Shown piece after piece: positions 55,646-64,000 of a DNA stretch of 64,000 nucleotides; within the stretch, counting starts at the first letter, position 1, and each line of letters starts with the position of its first letter. Location of the stretch: positions 46,243 through 110,242 of the forward strand of contig DATBLQ010000057.1 of assembly GCA_036555325.1 (NCBI GenBank), written 5' to 3'. Origin of the DNA: DATBLQ01 sp036555325 (GTDB taxonomy: Bacteria > Pseudomonadota > Alphaproteobacteria > Rhizobiales > Aestuariivirgaceae). The notes under the pieces are model-generated. The model was given only the letters and a program-made list of their open reading frames with translations. It did no database searches and had not been told where the DNA came from. The position numbers were made by a program, and so were the translations under genes.

Positions 55646-55705
55646 CAGTGATGCCTGCCTCGGGCCGCCGCCGCTATCCTAAAGTCGTGACGACGGCCAC
55701 CGGAT

Positions 55706-55735
55706 GTCTTGCGCGAAGAAATCTCCGCGCAAGAC
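55706..55735 (-). repeat. 10-bp perfect hairpin between choX and choW
   Basis: GTCTTGCGCG, a 10-base loop, and its exact complement. It probably stabilises the upstream choX mRNA or partly terminates it, so the binding protein is made in excess over the membrane subunits, as is common in ABC importer operons. Confidence 0.6.
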
Positions 55736-55745
55736 TTTAAAGACG

Positions 55746-56699
55746 CTAACTGCTCAATGCGGAGTCCACCGCCTGCGCAGCATCTCCCCCGTCGAACGTG
55801 GTCACTCCCTCAAGCCACGGCTTGACCGTGTCGGCATTGGCCTTCAGCCATTCCTTCGCAGCGACTTTGGGGTCCTTGCCGTCGTTGAGGATGGAGCCCA
55901 TGATTTCGTTCTCCATCTTGAGCGTGAACTTGAGATTGGTGACGAATTTTCCGACGTTGGGGCATTCCTCTATATACCCCTGGCGCACATTGGTGTAGAC
56001 CGTCGCGCCGCCGAAATTCGGTCCGAAGATATCGTCGCCGCCGGAAAGATAAGCCATCTCGAAATTGGCGTTCATTGGGTGGGGCTCCCACCCCAGGAAC
56101 ACCACGGGCTCGTTCGCCTTCGTTGATTTGGCCACCTGGGCGAGCATGCCTTGCTCGGACGATTCAACGAGTTCGAATCCCTTCAGTCCGAATTTGTCGT
56201 TGCTGATCATATCGAGGATCAGCCGATTGCCGTCGTTGCCCGGCTCGATGCCGTAGATCTTGCCGCCGAGCTGGTCGCGGAATTTGGCAATGTCGGCAAA
56301 GTCCTTCAATCCGGCCTCGAAGGTGTATTTCGGCACCGCCAGCGTATACTTGGCCCCTTCCAGGTTGACTCCCAGCGTTTCCACCGAGCCTTCCTCGCGA
56401 TAGGGTTTGATGTCGTTCTCCATTGTCGGCATCCAGTTGCCGAGGAACACGTCGATATCTTTGTTCTTGAGCGAGGTATATGTCACCGGCACCGACAAGA
56501 CCTGCGTTTCGGGCTCATAGCCCAAGGCCTCGAGAAGAGTGCTGGCAACCGCCGTGGTCGCCGTAATATCGGTCCAGCCGACATCCGAGAAACGGACTTT
56601 CTTGCAAGAATCCGCCTCTGCTGCGTACGAACTGCCCGCAAACGCCGCTAGTCCCAAGCCTAACATGCCGGCCGCAACGGCCCTACGACCAAGTTTCAT
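55746..56699 (-). CDS. choX: Choline ABC transporter periplasmic binding protein
   Basis: A 317-residue exported binding protein. The signal peptide ends at about residue 26 (SYAAE). The ligand-site aromatics typical of ChoX are present: SDVGWTDI, NWMP, YTLAVP and FLGWEPHPM. It binds choline (with acetylcholine or betaine more weakly, from the family). GGGAGGA precedes the ATG by about 6 bases. It is the first gene of the leftward cho cluster and is divergent from betA. Confidence 0.93.
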   Translation of the reverse strand: MKLGRRAVAAGMLGLGLAAFAGSSYAAEADSCKKVRFSDVGWTDITATTAVASTLLEALGYEPETQVLSVPVTYTSLKNKDIDVFLGNWMPTMENDIKPYREEGSVETLGVNLEGAKYTLAVPKYTFEAGLKDFADIAKFRDQLGGKIYGIEPGNDGNRLILDMISNDKFGLKGFELVESSEQGMLAQVAKSTKANEPVVFLGWEPHPMNANFEMAYLSGGDDIFGPNFGGATVYTNVRQGYIEECPNVGKFVTNLKFTLKMENEIMGSILNDGKDPKVAAKEWLKANADTVKPWLEGVTTFDGGDAAQAVDSALSS

Positions 56700-56793
56700 C
56701 TGAAGTCCTCCCTTGCACTAGCCCTTGCACTATCGCTTCTTTTTAATTGAGGGGGCCGCTAAAAACAATGTAGAAGCCGCCCCGGGTAAAATC

Positions 56794-58449
56794 ATGAACG
56801 TATTCGACTATATCATCGTCGGTTCGGGCTCCGCCGGATCGGGTTTGGCTTATCGTTTGAGCGAGGCCGGTAAATTTACCGTTTTGGTGCTTGAATTTGG
56901 CGGCAGCGACATCGGCCCGCTCATCCAGATGCCTTCGGCCCTCTCCTACCCGATGAACATGTCGCGCTATGACTGGGGGTTTACAACCGAACCCGAGGCG
57001 GGTCTGGGTGGTCGCCGCCTTGCAACGCCCCGCGGCAAGGTTATCGGCGGATCGTCCTCGATCAACGGCATGGTCTATGTGCGCGGGCACGCCAAGGATT
57101 TCGACTGCTGGGAGGAAATGGGTGCGAGGGGCTGGGGTTACCGTCATGTGCTGCCTTACTTCAATCGCGCCGAAACAAGCCACGGAGGAGAAGACGGATG
57201 GCGCGGAACCTCGGGGCCTCTGCATGTTGTTCGGGGCTCAAGGTCCAATCCCCTGTACAACGCATTCATCGAGGCGGGACGTCAAGCCGGATATCCGGTA
57301 ACGGCCGATTACAATGGTGCCCAGCAGGAGGGATTTGGCGCCATGGAGATGACTGTATGGAACGGCCGCCGCTGGTCCACGGCCAATGCCTATTTGCGGC
57401 CGGCTTTGAAGCGCCGCAATGTCAGGCTCGAAACTCGCGCCTTTGCGCGCCGCATCTTGCTTGAGGGCACCCGCGCCGTCGGTGTCGAATACCAACGCTC
57501 AGGTCAAATCAGAACCGCACGCGCCGCTCGCGAAGTAATTCTCGCAGCAAGCTCCATAAACTCGCCAAAGCTCCTGCAGCTCTCCGGCATCGGCAATGCC
57601 GAACATCTGAAATCCGTCGGCATAGAGCCGATCTGCCACCGGCCGGGGGTCGGTGAGAATTTGCACGACCATTTGGAAGTATATTTTCAGTACGAATGCT
57701 TGCTGCCGGTTTCGCTTTATCCGAAACTCAGCCTGCTTTCCAAAGGCGTGATCGGGCTTGAGTGGCTCCTCTTCAAGAGCGGGCTCGGAGCAACCAACCA
57801 TTTCGAATCCTGCGCCTTTATCCGCTCAAAGGCGGGCGTCGATTATCCAGACATTCAATATCATTTCCTGCCGATCGCTATCCGCTACGACGGCAAATCT
57901 GCCGCTCCATCGCATAGTTTCCAGGTTCACGTTGGGCCGATGCGCAGCAAATCCCGCGGTCATGTGCGCGTGCGCTCGTCCGACCCTCGCGTTCCGCCGG
58001 TGATCAGATTCAACTATATGTCTCACCCAGATGACTGGATGGAATTTCGCGCCTGTGTGCGTCTGACGCGCGAGATTTTCCAGATGCCGGCCTTTGCCAA
58101 ATACAAGGGCCGCGAAATCCAGCCCGGCGAAACAACAACCACCGACGATGCGATCGATGCGTTCATCCGTCAACATGCCGAGAGCGCCTATCATCCCTGC
58201 GGCACCTGTCGCATGGGCGCATCAACCGACCCTTTGGCGGTAGTCGATCCGGAATGCCGGGTCATCGGTATCGAGGCCTTGCGGGTTGCCGATTCATCGA
58301 TCATGCCGCGCATCACCAACGGCAATCTCAATGCACCCACCATCATGATCGGTGAAAAAGCCTCCGATCACATACTCGGCCGCACGCCGCTTCCACCGTC
58401 CAATCTGCAACCGTGGATCAATTCCAATTGGCAGGTCGAGCAGCGTTAG
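56794..58449 (+). CDS. betA: Choline dehydrogenase (GMC family)
   Basis: A 551-residue flavoprotein starting at the ATG at 56794. The FAD motif is VGSGSAGSGLAYRLSEAG near residues 8-25, the GMC signatures include PRGKVIGGSSSINGMVYVRG and AAGSSINSPKLL-type segments, and the C-terminal active site is YHPCGTCRMG with NGNLNAPTIMIGEKASD. This is very close to rhizobial BetA, which oxidises choline to betaine aldehyde at the inner membrane. The longer frame back to 56725 has no homology. It is divergent from the choline importer genes, consistent with one choline-use unit. Stop codons overlap with the FemAB-like gene (TTAG, on both strands). Confidence 0.88.
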   Translation: MNVFDYIIVGSGSAGSGLAYRLSEAGKFTVLVLEFGGSDIGPLIQMPSALSYPMNMSRYDWGFTTEPEAGLGGRRLATPRGKVIGGSSSINGMVYVRGHAKDFDCWEEMGARGWGYRHVLPYFNRAETSHGGEDGWRGTSGPLHVVRGSRSNPLYNAFIEAGRQAGYPVTADYNGAQQEGFGAMEMTVWNGRRWSTANAYLRPALKRRNVRLETRAFARRILLEGTRAVGVEYQRSGQIRTARAAREVILAASSINSPKLLQLSGIGNAEHLKSVGIEPICHRPGVGENLHDHLEVYFQYECLLPVSLYPKLSLLSKGVIGLEWLLFKSGLGATNHFESCAFIRSKAGVDYPDIQYHFLPIAIRYDGKSAAPSHSFQVHVGPMRSKSRGHVRVRSSDPRVPPVIRFNYMSHPDDWMEFRACVRLTREIFQMPAFAKYKGREIQPGETTTTDDAIDAFIRQHAESAYHPCGTCRMGASTDPLAVVDPECRVIGIEALRVADSSIMPRITNGNLNAPTIMIGEKASDHILGRTPLPPSNLQPWINSNWQVEQR

Positions 58450-59462
58450 ATCGAGACATCGGCCAAGCGAAACAGTCCCTTGGCCATCATCTTGCTAATA
58501 CCGCTTTCGGAAAATTCCCGCCTGGCCGGCACGGTCACGATCCTGCCTGCCTTGCCGATAAGACCTGTCTTGAACTGCACCAGTCCTTGGTTGTTTCCAT
58601 CCCCGCCCAGGTCATACCACCGGCACTTTCCTTCACGCCGCAAAAGCTTCACCACCTCCCACTGCAAATAGTAGTTGGCGGAGATTTTCGCCGCCTCTTC
58701 CGTTTGCGCGCCGAAAGCGTAGTAGGCTCGCTCTCCGACAGCCGTAACGATGATCCCCGCCAATGATCTGTCTCCAAGCTTTGCCGTGAAGATTCGCGGA
58801 CGCATGGAGGAATGCACCGATCGATCGAGCGCCCACATTCCCTCAAGCCCCGACGGATCGACTTGTTGTTTTCGCCGCCTCAGATCTTCGAAAATCCGCA
58901 TGAAGTTTTCGCGCGCCGCTGGGCCATGCCCCTCTTCTATCGTAAGCCCTCGGCTCTCGGCAGATTTCAGATTCCGCCGCGCCCGACCAGCAAAACTGTC
59001 GCGCAGGTCCCTTTCGCTGAGTGTCAGATTTATGAGATAGCGTGCGGGGTCGGCAATTTCCCCACCCAACGTAAATCCGGCTGCCTTGAGACCGTCGATC
59101 AAAAACTCATCATCCACAGGCGCTTGCGGCAGGATGGACAGATGCAGCCTGCGTTGGGTGCAATAGAATGCCTTGATCGACCGAACGACTTCGTTTGCCG
59201 CTTCGCGCCCGCCGGTCCCGTTCCAGGAGCGCCACAATGGGCCGAACTTGATCACTGCGAGCCCTCTGTCAAGCCAAGGCACGCTTACTTCAATGACTGC
59301 CGCTCCGCCAATGATCGTTTTTTCCCGTTCGACGACCAAGCATCTTACTCGCCGCGCGCCCCACCGCGCTGCCGCATAGGCATGCGTCTGCTCATGCACG
59401 GCATCGCGAAATTCTAGGATAGCGGCATCCCAATCGGCTCCCGAAATCTCTCGCGCAGACAT
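58446..59462 (-). CDS. FemAB-like / GNAT-type acyltransferase
   Basis: A 338-residue protein of the FemAB/GNAT-fold aminoacyl- or acyltransferase group: ARYLINLTLSERDLRDSF, FAGRARRNLKSAESRG, VHSSMRPRIFTAKLGD and ICKWYDLGGD-like segments with the conserved QFKTG. FemAB-type enzymes transfer aminoacyl or acyl groups to amine acceptors, such as peptidoglycan or lipid precursors. The acceptor here is not known. Its start overlaps the stop of the D-amino-acid transaminase gene by 1 base, so the two are co-translated. The partner would supply D-amino acids, which is compatible with an envelope role (inference). Confidence 0.65.
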   Translation of the reverse strand: MSAREISGADWDAAILEFRDAVHEQTHAYAAARWGARRVRCLVVEREKTIIGGAAVIEVSVPWLDRGLAVIKFGPLWRSWNGTGGREAANEVVRSIKAFYCTQRRLHLSILPQAPVDDEFLIDGLKAAGFTLGGEIADPARYLINLTLSERDLRDSFAGRARRNLKSAESRGLTIEEGHGPAARENFMRIFEDLRRRKQQVDPSGLEGMWALDRSVHSSMRPRIFTAKLGDRSLAGIIVTAVGERAYYAFGAQTEEAAKISANYYLQWEVVKLLRREGKCRWYDLGGDGNNQGLVQFKTGLIGKAGRIVTVPARREFSESGISKMMAKGLFRLADVSI

Positions 59463-60313
59463 CAGCCCGTCTCCGCCAGCGCCATATCGACGAACAACTG
59501 TCGTAGCCGCCGCGCTATGGGCCCTGGCTGTCCGCCTCCGATACGTCTCCCGTCGATCTCGACAATGGGCAGGACGAAATTTGACGCGCTGGTGAGGAAC
59601 GCTTCGTCTGCTTCGTAGGCTTCTCTTGCGGTGAAAGCCCGTTCTTCGATTTCAACGCCGTGCTCCTGCGCCAGCTTGAAAAGTGAGCGGCGCGTCACAC
59701 CCGCCAGTATGCGATTGGACAGCGGCCTGGTGATGACCCTGCCGTCCTTCACGATATACGAGTTGGACGAGGTGCCTTCGGTAATTTCCCCGTCCTCCAC
59801 CATCCATGCTTCGAAGGCTCCTGCTTCGTGCGCCGCCTGCTTGCCAAGCACCGGCGCCAGCAGCATTACCGATTTGATATCCCGCCTTGCCCAGCGCAGA
59901 TCCGGAACTGTGATCACTTTTACCCCCGTGACCGCATCAGGATTATCGACAAGGTTCTTAATTTGTGTAAACGCGATGATGCTGGCTTTAACGTCCTTCG
60001 GAAATTTGAAGTCCCGGTCGGCCGCCCCGCGGTTGATTTGCATATAGACCCAGCCTTGATCGAGCTTGTTGCGTCGGATCAGCTCTCTATGCATTTGCTT
60101 GAGCTCGTCCTTTGTGACGGGCGAGCCTATTTTGATCGCGGCAAGCGAGCGCTCGAGTCGTTCCATATGCGGCTCATAGTCGACGAGTCGGCCATGGACG
60201 ACCGCTGTAACCTCATAGACACCATCTGCAAACAGTAACCCCCGGTCGAAAATTGAAACCTTGCCCTGGTCTTCCGGGAGATAATCTCCATTGACATAGA
60301 CAATTCGACTCAT
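59462..60313 (-). CDS. dat: D-amino-acid transaminase
   Basis: A 283-residue class IV PLP aminotransferase. YVNGDYLPEDQGKVSIFDRGLLFADGVYEV is the family start, the Schiff-base Lys is in DIKSVMLL near residue 146, and EGTSSNSYIVKDG near 178 completes the fold. It interconverts D-alanine/D-glutamate-type amino acids and 2-oxoacids. It overlaps the FemAB-like gene by one base. The divergent region upstream contains a 9-bp hairpin at 60368-60389. Confidence 0.88.
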   Translation of the reverse strand: MSRIVYVNGDYLPEDQGKVSIFDRGLLFADGVYEVTAVVHGRLVDYEPHMERLERSLAAIKIGSPVTKDELKQMHRELIRRNKLDQGWVYMQINRGAADRDFKFPKDVKASIIAFTQIKNLVDNPDAVTGVKVITVPDLRWARRDIKSVMLLAPVLGKQAAHEAGAFEAWMVEDGEITEGTSSNSYIVKDGRVITRPLSNRILAGVTRRSLFKLAQEHGVEIEERAFTAREAYEADEAFLTSASNFVLPIVEIDGRRIGGGQPGPIARRLRQLFVDMALAETG

Positions 60314-60367
60314 GCCGAAGCTCCCGCACGTCCAAAGCGCATTGCGTAGCGAATGAAAGGTCCTGTC

Positions 60368-60389
60368 GCAAGCTCCTGAAGGAGCTTGC
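60368..60389. repeat. 9-bp perfect hairpin in the dat / aminotransferase divergent region
   Basis: GCAAGCTCC-TGAA-GGAGCTTGC, 37 bases before the ATG of the aminotransferase gene. It is either an operator dyad or a leader hairpin; no T tract follows. Confidence 0.5.
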
Positions 60390-60425
60390 TTAAACCCCCC
60401 GTCCCTGTGCTAGTGGTCACCCATC

Positions 60426-61799
60426 ATGGACATCCGAAAAACGCATTCCTCCATCAGCGACGATGCCGTCGCATCCATGCTCGCCCGCGAGCAGGCTCTT
60501 TTCGTTCAGCGCAATCCCGCCTCGCGCAAGCTGGCCGAGCAGTCGCAGCGCAGTTGGCTCAACGGCGTGCCAATGTTTTGGATGCTTGACTGGGGAACCC
60601 CCTTTCCCCTCTTTATTGCCAAGGCCTCTGGCGTGCAGCTGACCGACGCCGATGGTAATTCATATGTGGATTTTTGTCTCGGCGATACGGGAGCGATGTT
60701 TGGCCACTCTCCCAGGCCGGTGGCAGAAGCCTTGCGCAAGCAGACGCGCCTGGGCCTCACCACCATGCTGCCCTCCCCCGATGCGCCGGTCGTTGGCGAA
60801 CTCTTGACCAACCGCTTCGGTTTGCCGTTCTGGCAGATCACCGCAACCGCCACAGACGCCAATCGCTGTGTGCTGCGCTGGGCGCGCGCCATTACCGGCC
60901 GCGACAAGGTTCTGGTGTTCAACGGCTGCTATCATGGCGCGGTCGATGAAACTTTTCTCCGTCTTGAAAACGGTCGGCTTCGTCCCGATCACGGTCTCAT
61001 CGGGGAAACGCGCGATCTGACCGAGCTTGCCAAGGTCGTGGAGTTCAACGACATCGCTGCCCTGAAAGAAGCCTTGGAAGCTGGAGACGTTGCCTGTGTG
61101 CTGGCCGAGCCGGTGATGACCAATTGCGGCATGGTGCTCCCGGCCCCGGGCTTTCATGAGGCATTGCGCGATCTCGCGTCCAGAACGGGAACCGTCCTGG
61201 TGATGGACGAAACCCATTGCATCTCCTCAGGTCCCGGCGGCTACAGCGGTACTTTCGGACTTAAACCCGACGCCATTGTTCTCGGCAAGCCCGTTGCCGG
61301 TGGAGTGCCTGCAGGCGTCTACGGCTTTTCGTCCTCAATAGTCGAGCGTATTAAAGCCTACCTGTCGTCGCGTCCCTCAGGTTACGCAGGCATCGGCACC
61401 ACGCTGTCCGGCAGCGCCCTCCAACTCGCCATGATGCGCCATGTGCTTGAAACCTATTTTACCGCGAAGACGTTCGAACCAATGTTGCGGCTTGCCGAAG
61501 AACTTGAATCCGGCATCTCGAAAACAATCAGGAAACATGGCGCTCCGTGGCATGTGGTGCGTGTCGGCGCTCGCGTCGAGTTCATGTGCGCTCCCCAACC
61601 GCCGGCAAATGGCGGTGAGGCGATGCGCATGATCCACCGGCCAATCGATCGCGCCATCCATCACTACCTCCTGAACCGCGGCCTCGTTGTGACTCCGTTT
61701 CACAACATGCTCCTCATCTGTCCCTCAACGCGCAAAGCCCACGTCGTCGCATTCATCCGGGAGATGGATCGTTGTTTGGACGAACTTACTGCACAGTGA
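60426..61799 (+). CDS. Class III PLP aminotransferase
   Basis: A 457-residue fold-type I (class III) aminotransferase related to glutamate-1-semialdehyde aminomutase and omega-transaminases. The PLP pocket has GDTGAMFGHSP, the metal-free motif MDETHCISSGPGGY (Asp for pyridine N) and the Schiff-base Lys in VLGKPVAGGVPAG near residue 281. It most likely uses an amine or non-alpha-amino acid as donor. Its stop is directly before the second GS-like gene, so the pair is one unit. The exact substrate is not readable. Confidence 0.82.
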   Translation: MDIRKTHSSISDDAVASMLAREQALFVQRNPASRKLAEQSQRSWLNGVPMFWMLDWGTPFPLFIAKASGVQLTDADGNSYVDFCLGDTGAMFGHSPRPVAEALRKQTRLGLTTMLPSPDAPVVGELLTNRFGLPFWQITATATDANRCVLRWARAITGRDKVLVFNGCYHGAVDETFLRLENGRLRPDHGLIGETRDLTELAKVVEFNDIAALKEALEAGDVACVLAEPVMTNCGMVLPAPGFHEALRDLASRTGTVLVMDETHCISSGPGGYSGTFGLKPDAIVLGKPVAGGVPAGVYGFSSSIVERIKAYLSSRPSGYAGIGTTLSGSALQLAMMRHVLETYFTAKTFEPMLRLAEELESGISKTIRKHGAPWHVVRVGARVEFMCAPQPPANGGEAMRMIHRPIDRAIHHYLLNRGLVVTPFHNMLLICPSTRKAHVVAFIREMDRCLDELTAQ

Positions 61800-61808
61800 T
61801 TGGCAAGC

Positions 61809-63197
61809 ATGGATAAATTGCAAAGCATGGTAACCCCCCGCCGCGGCAATGAAGCCGCGGGTTTTCTCGCAGCCAACCCCCATGTCGAATCCATCCACAT
61901 CGTGTGGACCGACATGTGCGGTGTTCAGCGTGGCAAGTTCCTGCGGCGCGATGAACTGGAGCCTGCCTGGCGGGATGGACGCTTTTTCCCGATTTCGGCG
62001 CTCGTGCTCGATATCACTGGCCAGGACATCCCTGAAACCGGTCTCGTGTGGGAAGAGGGCGACCGTGACCTCGTCTTCTGGCCCGTTGAGGGAAGCCTGG
62101 CACCCGTGCCCTGGAGTATCACCCCTGCTGCGCAATATATCGCTCACATCTGTGACACCGACGGTTCGCTGCACTATGCCGACCCGCGAAACCTTCTGCA
62201 GCGTGTAGCCGACCGTTTCCGCGAACTCGCTTTGACACCGGTTGGTGCGATTGAGCTTGAATTCTTCATCATGGACCGCGAAGCGGCCCTGGCCGGCGCT
62301 CCAGCCGCTCCCCGCTCGCTCATATCGGGCGCCAGGCCCCAACACTATCAGGCGTACCACCTTCAGGACCTTGACGACTTTGCTCCCTTTTTCCGCGATC
62401 TCTACGCCTTTTCGGATATACAGGGGCTACCGGCGAAGACGCTTATCTCGGAGTATGCGCCAGGTCAGCTCGAGATCGTACTGCGCCATCGCACCAACAT
62501 CCTGCAGGCTGCCGATGAAAGCATCATGCTGAAGCGGCTGATCAAAGCCGCTGCGGAAAAGCACGGGCTGATTGCCACATTTATGGCCAAGCCCTACTCG
62601 CAATGGAGCGGTTGCGGCCTCCATGCGCATGTGAGCTTGACCGACGCTGCCGGACGCAATGTGTTTGCCGCCGCCGACCCGCTGGAGAACGATGTCCTGC
62701 GCCATGCGTTGGGCGGGCTCATGGAAACCATGGCCGAGGCGACCTTGATCTTTGCCCCCAACGCAAATTCCTATCGCCGCTTCCGCCGTAATTCCTATGC
62801 GCCGGTCTCCATTAGCTGGGGTATCGATAACCGCACGGTCTCGCTGCGCATTCCCAAGGGCGCGCCTGAGAACTGCCACATCGAACATCGCCCGGCCGGG
62901 GCGGATGCCAATCCTTATCTCGTGCTGGCATCGGTTCTCGCCGGCATGCACCATGGGATCGTACGCAAAATTGATCCCGGCCCGCCCCTCCTCGGCAATG
63001 GTTACGAACAGCAGTCAAGGCAAATTCCCGCCAACTGGAACGCCGCCATTGATGCGCTTCGCAATGCCGTTGTACTGCCGGAGTACTTCGGCAGAGAGTT
63101 CGTTGACTGCTTCTGCACATTGAAGGAGGTGGAGGCCGACCGCTTTAATTGCGAGCCAACGACCCGCGATTTTTCCTGGTATCTCCGCACGGTATGA
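61809..63197 (+). CDS. Glutamine synthetase-like gamma-glutamyl ligase (second copy)
   Basis: A 462-residue GS-fold protein, clearly diverged from the one at 49845. Motifs are ELEFFIMDRE (metal Glu), SGCGLHAHVSL (metal His), NSYRRFRRNSYAP and EHRPAGADANPYLVLASVL. No GlnA adenylylation site is seen. It is in tandem with the class III aminotransferase, so a gamma-glutamyl-amine scheme distinct from the choline/ethanolamine cluster is likely. The ATG at 61809 is favoured over the TTG at 61800 that directly follows the upstream stop codon; neither has a strong ribosome site. Confidence 0.82.
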   Translation: MDKLQSMVTPRRGNEAAGFLAANPHVESIHIVWTDMCGVQRGKFLRRDELEPAWRDGRFFPISALVLDITGQDIPETGLVWEEGDRDLVFWPVEGSLAPVPWSITPAAQYIAHICDTDGSLHYADPRNLLQRVADRFRELALTPVGAIELEFFIMDREAALAGAPAAPRSLISGARPQHYQAYHLQDLDDFAPFFRDLYAFSDIQGLPAKTLISEYAPGQLEIVLRHRTNILQAADESIMLKRLIKAAAEKHGLIATFMAKPYSQWSGCGLHAHVSLTDAAGRNVFAAADPLENDVLRHALGGLMETMAEATLIFAPNANSYRRFRRNSYAPVSISWGIDNRTVSLRIPKGAPENCHIEHRPAGADANPYLVLASVLAGMHHGIVRKIDPGPPLLGNGYEQQSRQIPANWNAAIDALRNAVVLPEYFGREFVDCFCTLKEVEADRFNCEPTTRDFSWYLRTV

Positions 63198-63293
63198 TAC
63201 TTGGGTGTCGCTTTTGCGCTCGCCACACCGTTGCCAAACTCACATGAAGGATTCAAGGCCTGCGGACCGCGGGCCTTGCAGGTGAGGCTAACC

Positions 63294-64000
63294 ATGAAAT
63301 TTGCTGCAGCTTTGAGAAGCTTGGCCTACTTAGTCTCGGGCTTGTTGCTTCTACCCGGTGTCGGCAACGCTGAAACCGACGTCGATCTCGAACTGGTTCT
63401 CGCGCTCGATGTCTCGCGCTCGATGGATATGGACGAACAGCGCGTCCAGCGCGATGGCTACGTCGCTGCTTTCCGGCACCCTGAGGTTCTGGCCGCGATC
63501 CGCTCAGGCCCCTTGGGTAGGATAGCCGTCGCCTACGTCGAATGGGCGGGCCCTGACAGTCAGGTCACCGTTTTGCCTTGGACTCTGATTGACAGCGACC
63601 AGGCGGCACTGCGCCTTGCCGACCGGCTGTCCGCCACCCCCCTCGGCCGCTACACAGGAACATCGATATCCGGCGGCCTTCTCTATGCTGCTGCCGAGTT
63701 CGACGGTAACGGCTTCACGAGCCTGCGGCGCGTGATTGACGTCTCCGGCGACGGTCCTAACAATCGTGGCCTGCCGGTTGAACCAGTCCGCGCAAGCATC
63801 GCCGCCTCGGGCATAACCATCAACGGCCTGCCTCTGATGGTGAAAATCCCCGTCGGCCCCTACTCCATCCACAATCTCGACATTTATTATGAGGACTGCG
63901 TCATCGGCGGGCCTGGCGCCTTCATCCTCGCGGTCGACGATATGTCGCAGTTGGCGCTCGCGATCAGGCGCAAGCTGGTGATGGAAATCGCCCAGTCGGG
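63294..64000 (+). CDS. DUF1194 (VWA-like) exported protein, 5' part
   Basis: The gene runs off the window end; 235 codons are visible without a stop. A signal peptide (residues 1-26, ending GNA) is followed by LELVLALDVSRSMDMDEQRVQRDGY, in which DVSRS is a DxSxS metal-site motif of a von Willebrand factor A-like fold. VEWAG, GRYTGTSISGGLLYAAAEF and VIDVSGDGPNNRG follow, as in the DUF1194 family. The function of this family is unknown; the fold suggests binding of a partner protein in the periplasm. It is 96 bases after the second GS-like gene and may belong to the same strand unit or have its own promoter. Confidence 0.85.
   Translation, partial: MKFAAALRSLAYLVSGLLLLPGVGNAETDVDLELVLALDVSRSMDMDEQRVQRDGYVAAFRHPEVLAAIRSGPLGRIAVAYVEWAGPDSQVTVLPWTLIDSDQAALRLADRLSATPLGRYTGTSISGGLLYAAAEFDGNGFTSLRRVIDVSGDGPNNRGLPVEPVRASIAASGITINGLPLMVKIPVGPYSIHNLDIYYEDCVIGGPGAFILAVDDMSQLALAIRRKLVMEIAQS

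Noticed and set aside
63254..63278. CAAGGCC...GGCCTTG dyad before the DUF1194 gene, considered a terminator of the second GS-like gene.
   Set aside because: It is a long-loop 7-bp stem without a T tract; not enough to call.

Overview
The window reads as a chromosome segment of an alphaproteobacterium of the order Hyphomicrobiales (Rhizobiales); the genus cannot be fixed from sequence alone. Markers are a CpdR-type single-domain receiver, an MmgR/suhB-type small RNA beside an inositol-monophosphatase-family gene, a ROSE-type RNA thermometer before an hsp20 gene, a GTTC-N7-GTTC LexA box before imuA-imuB-dnaE2, choXWV choline-transport genes with betA, and TTGAT-N4-ATCAA boxes of the FNR/FixK type. 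Coding density is high and most genes are intact.

Bases 1-9550 look like an accessory low-oxygen/stress block. It has two small periplasmic c-type cytochromes, a membrane class III adenylate cyclase, a phosphoribosyltransferase/erythromycin-esterase-like fusion, an MgtC/DUF4010 membrane protein with a tiny fossil of a paralogue beside it, an EEP-family hydrolase, a coiled-coil protein and two small unknown proteins. Three FNR/FixK boxes sit at promoter distance from three of these genes. The block abuts the 3' end of a tRNA-Val(GAC) gene, the usual insertion point of genomic islands, although no integrase is in view.

Bases 9555-29320 are core chromosome: tRNA-Val, cpdR, an N-formylglutamate amidohydrolase, mmgR, hisN, a lipase-like hydrolase, a secreted Tyr/Pro-rich protein, a heat-shock-promoter/ROSE/hsp20 unit, threonine aldolase, gltBD, a galE-lytic transglycosylase-SGNH hydrolase operon, galU, an outer-membrane beta-barrel protein and hemH.

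Bases 29400-41550 hold a PAS histidine kinase, an arginase-family protein with one altered metal-ligand position, a fused indolepyruvate:ferredoxin oxidoreductase, an SDR/acyl-CoA dehydrogenase pair, a class I glutamine amidotransferase-like hydrolase, CcdA, a DUF1007-NicO metal exporter and a truncated N-acyl-D-amino-acid deacylase. Bases 41640-47250 are the LexA-controlled imuA-imuB-dnaE2 mutagenesis cassette.

Bases 47280-63200 form an amine-metabolism region. A leftward run of eight genes joins a choline ABC importer (choXWV), an N-formylglutamate-amidohydrolase-family protein, an ethanolamine-type permease, a glutamine-synthetase-like ligase, an aldehyde dehydrogenase and an iron-type alcohol dehydrogenase. 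The last five have the composition expected for catabolism of an amino-alcohol through gamma-glutamyl intermediates. Divergent from it are betA, a FemAB-like transferase with a D-amino-acid transaminase, and a class III aminotransferase with a second GS-like ligase. The window ends inside a DUF1194 (VWA-like) protein gene.
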